Assembly (NCBI GenBank): GCA_037127315.1
Contig: JBBBDQ010000346.1
Location: 5,411,001 to 5,475,000 of the forward strand
Source of the DNA: Ascarosepion bandense
Taxonomy: Eukaryota > Mollusca > Cephalopoda > Sepiida > Sepiidae
Direction: 5' to 3'
DNA length: 64,000 nucleotides
Each line of letters starts with the position of its first letter. Positions within the stretch are counted from its first letter, which is position 1. The notes beneath the pieces were generated by a model, which worked only from the letters and a program-made list of their open reading frames with translations, searched no databases and was not told the DNA's origin. A program made the position numbers and the translations under genes. Of this stretch, positions 44,653 to 55,392 are shown piece after piece.

Positions 44653-45021
44653 TGTAGCGACGGGAGAAATTACCTCGTGGAGGAAAGTGTAAAAGAGTTA
44701 TCTCATATGTAGGTCTATAATTTAGGTGAGGTGTTGACAAGATAGCAGAAAAAAAAATTATGACTTGCCTCTCGTGAGACTGGGCGTGAGCAAAAGAGAT
44801 TCGCAAGAGAATATCCTAACTATATGATTAGTGGTTTGTGCTGGTTGTTTTGACCAGCCAATCAGAAACGAGCCACGACGATATAAACGCAGTATCGCCT
44901 GACGCGCGGGAAAAACAGAAAAGGTTCGACCTCTAAGAAAGACAGTGCTATTGGAAAGTGAACACTATCAAGTAAAGAATGAATTTTGCTGCTTTCACAA
45001 CCTATATTCACTGAATCACCT
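44653..45021 (+). promoter_or_regulatory. Promoter-like block, possible solo LTR
   Basis: GACCAGCCAATCAGAAACG (CCAAT box) lies about 25 bp upstream of GATATAAACGC (TATA box) near 44857-44905, followed by a GC-richer stretch. The block begins TGTAGCGACGGGAG and is flanked by GTTAA at 44648-44652 and 45022-45026, a possible 5-bp target duplication. The right end is not a canonical CA, so an LTR is only a suggestion. No downstream gene was found. Confidence 0.4.
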
Positions 45022-45048
45022 GTTAACCTAGAGAAGCGAAAGCCATAT

Positions 45049-45800
45049 TCTTCTTCTTCTATGTGCTATATTCCCTTCAGCACGTAGACGATCATGACTT
45101 TCCACGTCTCCCTATCCCTGGTGGCTCTTAGCACGATTTCCCCTGTTACACCGCGCAATTATCGTTCTGCCACCCACCCGCACAGGCCAGTCAATACGTT
45201 ACACGCTGTTTTCCCATATCTCTCCTTCCCTCTATCTGGCCTCTTAGTATCAGGTTCTCCAAGCCCTCTTTCTTCATTGCATGTCCCAGGAACTTCAGCT
45301 GTCTCTTCCTGATGCTCAGTATTAATTTCCTTTTCGTTTCCATCCTTTCCAAAACCTCATCATTGCTCACATGCTCGATCCATGATATCCGCAGCATCCT
45401 TCTGTAGAACTACATTTCAATTACCTCAATTTTTCATTTATCTTCGATGATATTGTCCAGCATTCACTGCCACATTTAAGAACTGACATCACATAGCAAT
45501 CCAGTACTCTCTTCTTTGTTTCTAGCGAAATTTTCCTGTCTCTTAATACTCCCCTCAGCCAGCGGAACTCATCTTTGTCCATGCAGATGTCTGTGTCGCA
45601 CTTTCCGTCTTCTGTCAGAAAACTTCCCAGGTATTAAAATTTTTGTACCTGCTTGAGTCCAGTATCCCCATTTTATTTGTCATTTTGAGAAGCTCTTTTT
45701 GCTGATGACCATGCATTCGGTATTCTCTCAGATTAAAAGCACCCACGGGGTGAGATGCTTTACCAATTTGTATACTTGATTCTTTATAGAAGTTAACAAT
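45049..45800 (-). pseudogene. LINE-F ORF2 C-terminus (F5)
   Basis: Minus strand: a CNTDICMDKDEF-like stretch, then MLRISWIEHVSNDEVLERME, RKLILSIRKRQLKFLGHAMK, ENLILRGQIEGRRDMGKQR, WKVMIVYVLK, and an (AGAAG)n tail at 45049. The 68-codon central frame is open. The region right of 45640 is more doubtful. Confidence 0.8.
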
Positions 45801-46457
45801 AAAACACAATTAATAATAGCCGTATGGAAAAATTCTGAACTACTTTTTGGAAAAGCAGAGTTGGAAGATGTTGCCTTGTTTTTTTGGTTTTTTTTTAATA
45901 TAACCTTTGGAATATTTCCAATACGCCTATAAGAAAAACATAACTTTAGCTCATATAGCAGCGTGAATGCCGGGAGACCGTAATCAGTTTTGCAAGTGCG
46001 TTTTTACACGAACTCAGTTCATGTTGGCAGATTTAAGAAAAATTTCGCACGTAAGCTTGTAATATATTGATGCTGTTAGAATAATGGAATTTATGATTCC
46101 ACTGAAGCTGCACTTCTTACACATTTGTTATTTATATAAGCGAGATCCTATAAATAATTTTTATGGATACAATGAGAGTTGCAGAAAACGAGCAAGTCGA
46201 AGCGAAATGTAACTCATATATGAGCCTAGCATCGCCAAGAGTTGAAAGTATTAAGATTCACAGAACAACATTTTTGGAACAATAAAATTGTGTAGAATAA
46301 ATGGTGTGAAGTGTGATATGGCCGAGAAATCAAGTTAAGCCTCTCCGGATGGTGAAATAATCTGGGGTCTATAAGACGGGGGAACCAGATCAAACAAGTC
46401 ATTGGTTTGTCATTGATTGATTGGCTTGTTTTTTTTTTTTTTTTTTTGTTTTTTTAA

Positions 46458-46835
46458 TATTCATTTCACCCCAAGAGAGGCAGACAAGCCACTGCGGTGC
46501 AGGATGGAGGATTGCAGTGAGAGAAAAATATACAAGAGATGTCGAAGAAAAGATAAGAGATGGATGGCGATCAAGTCGATAGCAAATGGTGTTGCAGTTA
46601 AACTTTTGTAGATAGTAGCTATCAGGAAAGCAAGCAAATGAAAGTGAATTTTACAAACGGGAAGTGTGAGAAAATAAACTGTTAGAGTAGAAGATGAATT
46701 TACATTTAACTATTTCGACGGTAAAAAAAGGTAGCACCTGTAAATGGATGTGGTCGTAATACCAGGAAAAAAAATCTCGTCAAAGCAGTTTGCATGAAAA
46801 TACTAGTAGAAAAGACAGAGGGAAGCCACATCATC
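46458..46835 (-). pseudogene. LINE-D 3' fragment (D9)
   Basis: Family tail CCGCAGTGGC...GGGGTGAAATGAATA on the minus strand, then degraded CKF-S-TV and SRL-N-FTF segments. Heavily mutated. Confidence 0.65.
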
Positions 46836-46861
46836 GCTTATCAATTTTTTAGGTTAATGTG

Positions 46862-47163
46862 TGTGTTGTAGTGCAGTGAATATCGGCGCGAAAAAAAATC
46901 GAGGAGCCGAGTTCGAATTCCAGTTAAATTTCTTGCATTCACTTACGCGCAAATATCCTTGGAGAAGGTATTAATCCGTCTCTTCCCTCCAGTTATAGGT
47001 TAAATAACGGGACAGATTGGGTTCTATAGCCTTGGTTTGCAAGCAATCTACGGCAGAAAGTAATGGCAACCTACTGCGGGATAGTCTTCTGCCCAATCAG
47101 TCATGTCTCTTTCGAGACATGATCGCCTAAGCGTGCATGAAGTATGGCACTTAACTGACTGAC
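46862..47163 (+). mobile_element. SINE-A copy 8
   Basis: Head GTTGTAGTGCAGTGAATATC, B box GAGTTCGAATTCCAG, full body, hairpin CATGTCTCTTTCGAGACATG and end TTAACTGACTGACC. Confidence 0.9.
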
Positions 47164-47369
47164 CGAAAGCCAGAACATAGTTTTAGATTGTCACAATGTT
47201 CTGCGTTTTAATGATACAAGTCCTACTAATTCATTTGTGTCGGGCTAGGATGGATTCACACGTTTCTCAATGATATTTGCGGGTAATGAATCCGAGTAGG
47301 CGATTTGATCTCCAATTCCCAGGCGTTATATATTACACCTTCCACACATCCAACCTGACATTTCAAAAT

Positions 47370-47457
47370 CGGTCACCCGCCTAGGTACGGACCAGGTCTG
47401 ACGTTTCCCAACTTTGATAATCGTATAAGAGAACTGGCGTTTCAACTTGATATGACA
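47370..47457 (-). pseudogene. 5S rRNA-like fragment, diverged
   Basis: On the minus strand TGTCATATCAAGTTGAAACG, then CTGGTCCGTACCTAGGCGGG and TGACC match the 5' and central part of 5S rRNA in order, but box A is poorly kept. Related to the copies at 12586 and 53674. Confidence 0.5.
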
Positions 47458-47906
47458 GTAAACCTCATTGGTTTCAGACACACGAAATTTAGAAATGTAC
47501 AAGTAGAAATATTTTTATTTCTATCATTGACAATTTTGAATTTGGGATTTATATATATATTTATCTTTTCGCTCTTTTTCTCTATTCTCTATAGTGTAGG
47601 GTTAATTACTTACGCTTTTTTTCCATTTGAATTTTCTGTTTCTTTCCTTTTTCTTTCCTTTTTCCTGATTTCTTATTTTCTTTTCCTTTCTTCTCTTTTT
47701 TCTTTTTTAAACCCTTTTATCTTATACAAAAATTTTCCCAAAACGGAAAGTGAAGTGCCGCTTCGCTTCGTAAAATAAATTTTTTAAATGAAAGCGTTCA
47801 TTATAATCATTGTTAACTGCCTGATGAGTCATTGTTCTTTCAACGTCGAAACAAACTGTACCATTTTGAAGTAGTTACTTACATGTTCTAATGTTATAAC
47901 AGTTTA
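47458..47906. other. T-rich stretch, no gene
   Basis: A 108-codon plus-strand frame at 47452 is Phe/Leu/Ser-rich from poly-pyrimidine sequence and is not credible. CTGATGAG...GTCGAAAC at 47821-47855 resembles a hammerhead core but has no stem I partner. Confidence 0.6.
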
Positions 47907-48245
47907 ATTATAGTAGATAGACTAAACTATTGCCCGGTTCACATTCCACCCACATCTATTGAACAGGTGAAGAGGCTCATCCCTTGTTTCCTGTTTAGGA
48001 TGCGGTTTCCGGTTTTCTCTTTTCCAATCTTTTCACTCTCTTTTATTTTTTTTCAATTGGAGTAGATAGACTAAACTATCGCTCGGTTCACACTCCACCC
48101 ACGTCAATTGAACAGGTGAAGAGGCGCATCCCTTGTTCCCTGTTTAGGATGTGGTTTCCGGCTTTCTCTTTTCCATTCTTTTTACCCTTACGTAGCCCCC
48201 TGCGCATCAGTGGCGTTACCACCTTGTTTGGGGTGATATGATTAT
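47907..48245 (+). mobile_element. Element E, two-monomer copy
   Basis: Monomers begin near 47910 and 48057 (period 147 bp). The tail CTGCGCATCAGTGGCG...GATATGATTA runs into (TA)n. Confidence 0.78.
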
Positions 48246-48374
48246 ATATATATATATATATATAAAGCATACTTATGTTATAATATCACTACAAAAGTAG
48301 CTGAGCACATTTTTAATGATAGTGTTTCTTTGGATACGGAATTTTATTGCATCCATATGTACTGTATACTTGTA

Positions 48375-48877
48375 GTAGCAGTATAGCCCGGCGTTGCTCG
48401 GGTTTAATGAAAGCTTTGAAACTAATCCCTGCTCCTGGAGCACAGACTCAAGCTAAAAAATATTTGTGTGAAGTTTGGTAAGAATCAGATAGAAATTGTG
48501 GATTTGTATAAAGGACATACAGACAGATAAACAGACACACACACAAACATCTTGCCTTTTATATATATATATATTATCGATTTTCTGCACTGTTGTAAGA
48601 ACTGCAACCTTGAAACTTCTGAATATCGTTTCTTATGTTTTTTTTCTATGAATGTATCAAATTTGATTAAAATCGGACCACTCCTTCTATTACCCAATTT
48701 TTTCGATTATCGATTTTCGATATTTATCGGAGGTACCTCGGCACAAAACCTAGCTAAGAACACTCACAGACGCTTATAGTACAACTGTGTAAATGTTCAA
48801 GGAAATAGGTTCAGTCATTTCGGAGTCTATAGGTAACGGACACACACACAGTCAAAGTTCCATTTATAAATAAGTTT

Positions 48878-48878
<1 letters not shown>
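48375..48878 (-). mobile_element. Helitron-like element H7, short form, near complete
   Basis: Minus strand: near-canonical start AAACTTATTTATAAATGG and end GAGCAACGCCGGG-CTATACTG-CTAC. The short internal form lacks the long-form insert of H1 and H3. At 504 bp it is the best single uninterrupted copy. Confidence 0.75.

Positions 48879-48879
<1 letters not shown>

Positions 48880-48930
<51 letters not shown>
48880..48930 (+). repeat. (TA)n microsatellite
   Basis: About 24 units between a Helitron-like 5' end and a repeat-G tail. Confidence 0.95.
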
Positions 48931-48933
<3 letters not shown>

Positions 48934-49258
48934 AATTGGTTGAATATTATTTTTGATCGATACTCGTATTTAAGTAGATATTCTGTTTTTTAATTAAACA
49001 CTATTATATATTTATATCTACTGGCTTGATTATTTACGATACATTTTTATTACGAAAATGTGTGTCATTCGGCAGGATTCGAACCTGCGACCCCTATCTA
49101 CATAGGGAGAAGCTACCACTTGATCTGGCAACGTCTTAGACCGCTCGACCACGAATGATCTCCAGGTTCCAATCAAGCCTATATAACACAATTTTCGATT
49201 CATCGCAACAACCATATCTGCTCTGCAATGTATCGTAATATCAACAAATGTAAACATG
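48931..49258 (-). mobile_element. Repeat G: tRNA-Leu-headed SINE-like element
   Basis: On the minus strand the tRNA-like head (49065-49158) is followed by ACACACATTTTCGTAA, ATCAAGCCAGTAGATATA, AATTAAAAAACAGAATATCT and CGAGTATCGATCAAAAATAA before (TA)n. The same order occurs at 54330-54580 (+) and in pieces at 4020, 27405 and 49430, so this is a dispersed family headed by a class II tRNA-like promoter. Confidence 0.7.
49065..49158 (-). pseudogene. tRNA-Leu-like head (SINE promoter, not a functional tRNA)
   Basis: Acceptor stem TCATTCG/CGAATGA is perfect, D arm is GTC/GAC with GAGCGGTCTAA, T arm GCAGG-TTCGAAT-CCTGC is perfect, and there is a long variable arm CCCTAT/ATAGGG as in class II tRNAs (Leu/Ser). 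The anticodon arm is poor: the best stem, TGCCA/TGGTA, leaves a loop GATCAAG without T at position 33. This and the family context make it a SINE head with intact A and B boxes. Confidence 0.75.
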
Positions 49259-49400
49259 TTACGGAAATTAACGAATTTTAACGATACCTGGTTATAAACA
49301 ACCGACAATTTGAAATGAATTGTTCAAATGCTCAAACAATTCATTTCAAATTGTCGGTTGTTTATAACCAAGTTTCGTTAAAATTCGTTAATATCCGTAA
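49259..49400. repeat. Long hairpin: 66-bp inverted arms, 10-nt loop
   Basis: Left arm 49259-49324 and right arm 49335-49400 are near-perfect complements (for example ACCGACAATTTGAAATGAAT against ATTCATTTCAAATTGTCGGT). The sequence is repeat-G body, so a repeat-G copy has folded back on itself. Confidence 0.88.
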
Positions 49401-49429
49401 TATATATATATATATAAATATATATATGT

Positions 49430-49660
49430 AATTTTAGAACGAAGAATTTTTCACCTTAACTATGCATATTTATTTAAATGTATTTGTGTGAATATTAATT
49501 TTAATAGATATTCATATATTATTGGATACTCTGTTCTTTCTTTGATTAAACAGGTTATTTTTATATACGCACCAGCCTGAATATTTGGGCAATAATATTA
49601 AGAAAATTTGAATCTTTATATTCATATTCATAGTCAAAGGTTCCTCTCCTGCCAGAAGGT
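49430..49660 (-). repeat. Repeat-G body fragment
   Basis: AATAGATATTCATATATTAT, CTCTGTTCTTTCTTTGATTAA and CAGCCTGAATATTTGGGCAA follow the repeat-G order in the same orientation as 48931. No head. Confidence 0.55.
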
Positions 49661-49684
49661 ATATGTACATATATATATATATAG

Positions 49685-49875
49685 TGTATTGAGGCAGCAA
49701 ATAATTTTCTAAGCATATACTGTTAAATATAAGAGACAATGAATATCTGTTATGTTTAATCACGAGCCGTTCCAAACATCGTATTTTGGCTTTAATTTCA
49801 GGTGAAAATTAATCCATTTCGACAATTTTTTATTAAGTTGGTTCTAAGCTTTCGGCTCACATGATCCATCTTCAG
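49685..49875 (-). repeat. Repeat Q copy, minus strand
   Basis: A hammerhead-like CTGAAGATGGATCATGTGAG-CC-GAAAG (49875-49835), then the frame HNRYSLSLIFNSICLENYL-LPQYT, cut by (TA)n at about 49685. Same order as the plus copy at 62010. Confidence 0.6.
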
Positions 49876-50111
49876 GGAGATTACATAGACGTTAACATAA
49901 AAACATCCACCAAAGACGATTTTATGTAGTGTTGACATAAAACATTGATAAGCAACGATAACAGTTACCAAATAGCAAACGTAGTTCGATAATTTGTAAT
50001 GCAGTTCTATGACGTCACACCGCGCGAGAGCCCGAAATGTTAACAGAACCATGTATTTAAATCCAATGTAATGTGTTATGACCAGATTTAAACGTAATTT
50101 TATTAAGTGTG

Positions 50112-50567
<456 letters not shown>

Positions 50568-51176
50568 AAAGATTCTTCTTAATTTTCTTTCTATCGCCAC
50601 ATCTGGTCGGGTGCCCCTGCTATTCTCCTCGGGACTCTTGACAAAATACAACGGAGAGTCTGCAATGCGATCGATACCGACTTGGCAGACCGGATGCAGT
50701 CAATCTCTCACCGGCGTGACGTGGCCTCCCTGTGCCTCTTCTATAAATACTTTCACGGCTTCTGCTCCGATGAACTTAGATCACTGGTGCTCCCTAGGTA
50801 CGAATTTGCACGAGATAATATATTAGCAACTAGGTCCCACCCTCTTACAGTGAATCCGATTAGATGTAACAGCAATTTCAACTCCAGCAGGTTGCTTTCT
50901 CGCACTTCCCGCCTGTGGAATTCCCTTCCACATGATTACTTCCACGACAGCTACAATCTCCAGGAGTTTAAATGTAAGGTCAACAGACACCTCTTAACAC
51001 GCTAACTCGCATCCATTCTCTCAAACACTCTTCCCATCTGCCCAACCCTCATCCTCGGTATCCTTACCCGTTTATCACCCTCTTTCTGACATTTCATACA
51101 TCTAAACTCTCTTTCTCTTTACCTTCCCCTATGTAACCCCCTGCGCAATAGTGGCAGTGAAATGATTAAAATAAGA
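50568..51176 (+). pseudogene. LINE-D ORF2 C-terminus and 3' end (D6)
   Basis: Translation in two frames gives RVCNAIDTDLADRMQSISHR, then RDVASLCLFYKYFHGFCSDE, LRSLVLPRYEFARDN, SRTSRLWNSLPHDYFHDSYN and EFKCKVNRHLLTR, followed by a 3' UTR and the tail CTGCGCAATAGTGGCAGTGA-AATGATTAAAA. A 107-codon section is uninterrupted. Together with D5 it gives the best view of the family's C-terminus. Confidence 0.85.
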
Positions 51177-51239
51177 TCTCAACTTTTTTCTGTTTTCAGA
51201 TTTCAACGGTGTTTCTTAATTTATCAACAACAAATATAT

Positions 51240-52890
51240 TTTGGCTTTCAAGGAAAGACATTTATTTTTTGAATTAGAATACACAGTCATAATTGCACTA
51301 ATTATAATTTATTAATTATATATAGATGATATTTTTGATAAAAATATCCATTTTTCATGTAACAAAAACGTGGTTGTATTTGCGTTAATTATAGCGGATT
51401 GTTATAAACATTTTTGCCTTCACGGAAAAACATTCATCTTTCAAGTTGAAAGACACAGTCGTCTTTGCGTTAATTATAATTAATTAGTTATATGAAGATG
51501 ATGTTCTCGATATAAATATTCATATTTCAAGTTGAAAGACACAGTCGTCTTTGCGTTAATTATAATTAATTAATTATAAAGAGATAATGTTCTTAATAAA
51601 AATATCCATATATTCATATAAAAATATTAATATTTCAAGTTGGAAGACACTGTCGTCTTTGCGTTAATCATAATTGATTAATTATATAGAGATGATGTTC
51701 TTGATAATAATATTCTTATTTCAATTTGGAAGACACTGTAGTCTTTGCGTTAATTATAATTGATTAATTATATAGAGATGATGTTCTTGATAATAATATT
51801 CTTATTTCAATTTGGAAGACACTGTAGTCTTTGCGTTAATTATAATTGATTAATTATATAGAGATGATGTTCTTGATAATAATATTCTTATTTCAATTTG
51901 GAAGACACTGTAGTCTTTGCGTTAATTATAATTGATTAATTATATAGAGATGATGTTCTTGATAATAATATTCTTATTTCAATTTGGAAGACACTGTAGT
52001 CTTTGCGTTAATTATAATTGATTAATTATATAGAGATGATGTTCTTGATAATAATATTCTTATTTCAATTTGGAAGACACTGTAGTCTTTGCGTCAATTA
52101 TAATTGATTAATTATATAGAGATGATGTTCTTGATAATAATATTCTTATTTCAATTTGGAAGACACTGTAGTCTTTGCGTCAATTATAATTGATTAATTA
52201 TATAGAGATGATGTTCTTGCTAATAATATTCTTATTTCAAGTTGGAAGACACTGTAGTCTTTGCGTTAATTATAATTGATTAATTATATAGAGATGATGT
52301 TCTTGCTAATAATATTCTTATTTCAATTTGGAAGACACTGTAGTCTTTGCGTTAATTATAATTGATTAATTATATAGAGATGATGTTCTTGATAATAATA
52401 TTCTTATTTCAATTTGGAAGACACTGTAGTCTTTGCGTTAATTATAATTGATTAATTATATAGAGATGATGTTCTTGCTAATAATATTCTTATTTCAAGT
52501 TGGAAGACACTGTAGTCTTTGCGTCAATTATAATTGATTAATTATATAGAGATGATGTTCTTGCTAATAATATTCTTATTTCAAGTTGGAAGACACTGTA
52601 GTCTTTGCGTTAATTATAATTGATTAATTATATAGAGATGATGTTCTTGCTAATAATATTCTTATTTCAATTTGGAAGACACTGTAGTCTTTGCGTTAAT
52701 TATAATTGATTAATTATATAGAGATGATGTTCTTGATAATAATATTCTTATTTCAAGTTAAAGAGGCGTTAATTACAGCGGATTGTTAAAACGGTTTTGC
52801 TTTCAAGGTAAAACATTCATTTTTCTAGTTAAAAAGACACAACCGTCTTTACGTTAATTATATTTAATTTATTATACAGAGATAATGTTC
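51240..52890 (+). repeat. 86-bp satellite array
   Basis: Twelve full 86-bp units start GATGATGTTCTTG at 51691 and every 86 bp to 52637, with a partial unit at 52723. Units include AGACACTGTAGTCTTTGCG and TTAATTATAATTGATTAATT. Older, divergent units flank the core on the left (51497, 51583, earlier ones from 51240) and right (52757-52890). Three diagnostic positions split units into types and reveal a higher-order duplication (see findings). Confidence 0.95.
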
Positions 52891-53519
52891 TCCACAAAAA
52901 ATGTTATTATAGGCCACTCTGCTGTAATATAACCTATGATGTCTTGTTCATTGTGTTCGTGGTAAATATTTGCACCAACGCCTTGTTATCAGCACTTTCA
53001 AAACGTGTGGCTGATTCTACACAAGCCTTCACCACTATAATCAAATAATCTCTGTGGACAGTTCGATTCTTCGATCCTGTCTTTCTGTTTCGCTATCTCA
53101 AGCCCACTAGTGATGAAGTAATAGTGACGGAAATAAATAGAGGATAATACCAGACGTTCTTAGCGTGTGCGCTGCGCGGTAGTGTCTATCAGGTGATGGT
53201 CGTTTCTGCACAAAATCCTGAGCAATTGTGCAATCCGTGTCCTCTGATAGTGACAAAGCAAATCTGTTTTGATTCAGCACTGCCTTTTCTTATCTGGGGT
53301 TGGGGTGAGAAAACGAATACTAAAAAATTGCCTGCTCATTCTCTTACTTAGCAGCTGTCTGGTTATCTAAACATGTCGTCAAAAACAAGGAAATCTAAGA
53401 AGGAAAAGTAGAAATTTTAGTCTTGGTTCTTAGAATATCAAAACACTACAAGATAATGATACCACACTAGAACGCAGAACTGCTCTCATGTCATGTACAG
53501 TAAGAAAGTTCAATGTTTC
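52891..53519. other. No gene or recognised repeat
   Basis: Comparatively GC-balanced single-copy-like DNA. No credible open frame and no promoter pair I can support. Confidence 0.5.
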
Positions 53520-53792
53520 TATCTGTCATCATCATCATTTATCCATCACACTCAGATGGTGCATAGGACAGCCAATTTTGTTGCTGTAACAAATTGTTTT
53601 TTACGGAGCAGGGTTGTTAGCCCTGCACCCAACCCCCAAACCTGGAGGACCGGTGGACCATTCTTGGTCTTTATGTTTACAGCACCTGGTATTCCCAAAT
53701 GGTCACCCATTTAAGTACTGACCAGGCTCGATGTTGCTTAACTTCGGTGATCGGACGGGAACCGGTGTATTCAACACGATATAGCCGTAGAC
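53520..53792 (-). mobile_element. 5S rRNA-derived SINE-like element
   Basis: Minus strand 53792-53674 is a 119-nt 5S rRNA-like head: GTCTACGGCTATATCGTG, GTCCGATCACCGAAGTTAAG (box A), CTGGTCAGTACTT, ATGGGTGACC (box C), and GGGAATACCAGGTGCTGTA. It continues into a non-5S body (GGTTTGGGGGTTGGGTGCAG, GGGCTAACAACCCTGCTCCG) and ends GATGATGATGATGAC. A head plus body plus short-repeat tail is the layout of 5S-headed (SINE3-type) retroposons. It is better preserved than the copy at 12586. Confidence 0.78.
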
Positions 53793-53861
53793 GCTTCTAT
53801 TTGTGCTCTTAGTGAAACTCCGTTTGCAATGACGAGACGTTAGACTTGCAAGTTGCAGGAC

Positions 53862-53940
53862 TCTAAACAAATACGAGTATCAGTCGGTTAATAATTCATT
53901 TCGTAAATCTCCGGAACACTCCGTAATATTGTCTGTTCTT
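53862..53940 (+). repeat. Repeat-G tail fragment
   Basis: CAAATACGAGTATCAGTC and TTAATAATTCATTTCGTAAA match the 3' part of repeat G at 54500-54570. Confidence 0.5.
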
Positions 53941-54013
53941 TACATTATGATGGAGATATCAAAGCAGGGATGAATATTTACAAAAAAATGAAAATTTGTG
54001 TTTATAAGGCCTC

Positions 54014-54316
54014 TTATCATTCAGTTAAGTGCCATACGTGATACACGCTTGGGCGATCATGCCCCGAAAGAGAGGCATGACTGACTGGGCAGAAGATTAT
54101 CCCGCAGTAGATTGCCATTGCTTTCTGCGGTAGACTGGTTGCCGACCAAGGCTATAGAACCCAGTCTGTCCTGCTATTTAACTCATAACTAGAAGGAAGA
54201 GACGGATTAATACTTTTCCCAAGGGTATTTGCGCGTAAGTGAATACAATGGATTCAACTGGAATTCGAACTCGGCTCCCCGGTTTCTCGTTCCGAGCCGA
54301 TATCCACTATACTATG
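54014..54316 (-). mobile_element. SINE-A copy 9
   Basis: Full body with B box (minus) GAGTTCGAATTCCAG. Its 3' hairpin reads CATGCCcC/GaGGCATG, with two changes that preserve pairing relative to the family CATGTC/GACATG. Confidence 0.88.
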
Positions 54317-54329
54317 AAATCATCTGTTA

Positions 54330-54580
54330 AGACGCATCAGATCAATTAATGGCTTCCCTTATTTTGTTAGGGGTCGCAAGTTTGAATTCTGTCCAATGAC
54401 ACACATTTTCTTAACAAAAGTTCTCAAAAATATTCAGACCGGTAGAGTGATACACGTAAACAAACTGTTTAATTAAAAAGAAAATATCTACTCAAATACG
54501 AGCTTTTATTAAAAATAATGTTCAAATAAATTAAATATGTCAGTTGTTAGTCCATTTCGTAATTATCCAGAACTTTCTAA
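54330..54580 (+). mobile_element. Repeat G copy, plus strand
   Basis: Starts with the second half of the tRNA-like head (AGGGGTCGCAAGTTTGAATT), continues ACACACATTTTCTTAACAA, CAGACCGGTAGAG, AATTAAAAAGAAAATATCTA, and ends at (TA)n. Confidence 0.65.
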
Positions 54581-54809
54581 AATATATATATATATATAAG
54601 TGTGTGTGTGTGTGTGTGTGTTTGTGTGAACCAATTCTTAATAATATTAATTATGAACACGGCATAATTCTGACAGCCGCGCTAATAATCGTTCATTGGT
54701 ATATATCTGTACTACTGTCTTTGTGACATATTTGTTTAACACTGTTCCGTCTTCGTATCATTATTTGTGTCCCAACGGACCATAATAACTTGGTGACAAG
54801 GTCACAACA

Positions 54810-54866
<57 letters not shown>

Positions 54867-54890
54867 TATGTGTGTGTGTGTGTATTTGAC
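54581..54890 (+). repeat. Two (TA)n-(GT)n microsatellites
   Basis: One at 54581-54622 and one at 54810-54882, each TA followed by GT units. Between them is short unassigned AT-rich DNA. Confidence 0.92.
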
Positions 54891-55023
54891 GATGCGGGCT
54901 GCTAAAATATCATTGTTTTAATTACAGATGTTTTTGTTTTATGAATATTAATTCAATAATCAATTTATTAGCCATTATCAAGGATGATTTTGTCGTAACT
55001 TGTAAATTGTGTTGATATTTTTT

Positions 55024-55196
55024 TTAAAATCATATCACCCCAAGCAAGGCAGTAACGCCACTGAAGCGCAGGGGGCTATGTAAGAGTGAAAAGATTGGAA
55101 AAGAGAAAACCGGAAACCACATCCTAAACAGGGAAAAAGGGATGAGCCTCTTCACCTGTTCAATAGACGTGGGTGGAGTGTGAACCGGGCGATAGT
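55024..55196 (-). mobile_element. Element E, single-monomer copy
   Basis: Minus strand: CGCCCGGTTCACACTCCACC, GGTGAAGAGGCTCATCCC, GGATGTGGTTTCCGG, then the shared tail CTGCGCTTCAGTGGCG...TGATTTTAAA. One monomer only. Confidence 0.8.
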
Positions 55197-55304
55197 TCAC
55201 ACTCAAGGGTATTTTCTTTAGTAATAGAAATGCCTTATATCCTGAAAACAGTCAGCTCATAGAGGCCGTATTCATAATTAATATTATTAAGAATCGGTTC
55301 ACAC

Positions 55305-55316
55305 ACACACACTCAC

Positions 55317-55392
<76 letters not shown>
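55305..55392 (+). repeat. Compound (CA)n-(TA)n-(GT)n-(GA)n microsatellite
   Basis: Four dinucleotide types in a row. The CA...TA...GT part can fold back on itself. Confidence 0.92.

Noticed and set aside
47452..47778. 108-codon hydrophobic protein
   Set aside because: Poly-pyrimidine DNA gives a Phe/Leu/Ser-rich frame. There is no domain, and its start lies against a 5S-like relic.
47821..47862. Additional hammerhead (CTGATGAG...GTCGAAAC...TGTA)
   Set aside because: Core words are present and a 3-bp stem III is possible, but stem I has no complementary partner and stem II does not pair well.
49065..49158. Functional tRNA-Leu gene
   Set aside because: The anticodon stem-loop is malformed and lacks T33, and the sequence heads a dispersed repeat with other copies.
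51691..52757. CRISPR-like array
   Set aside because: The 86-bp units are tandem with no unique spacers, in eukaryotic DNA. It is a satellite.
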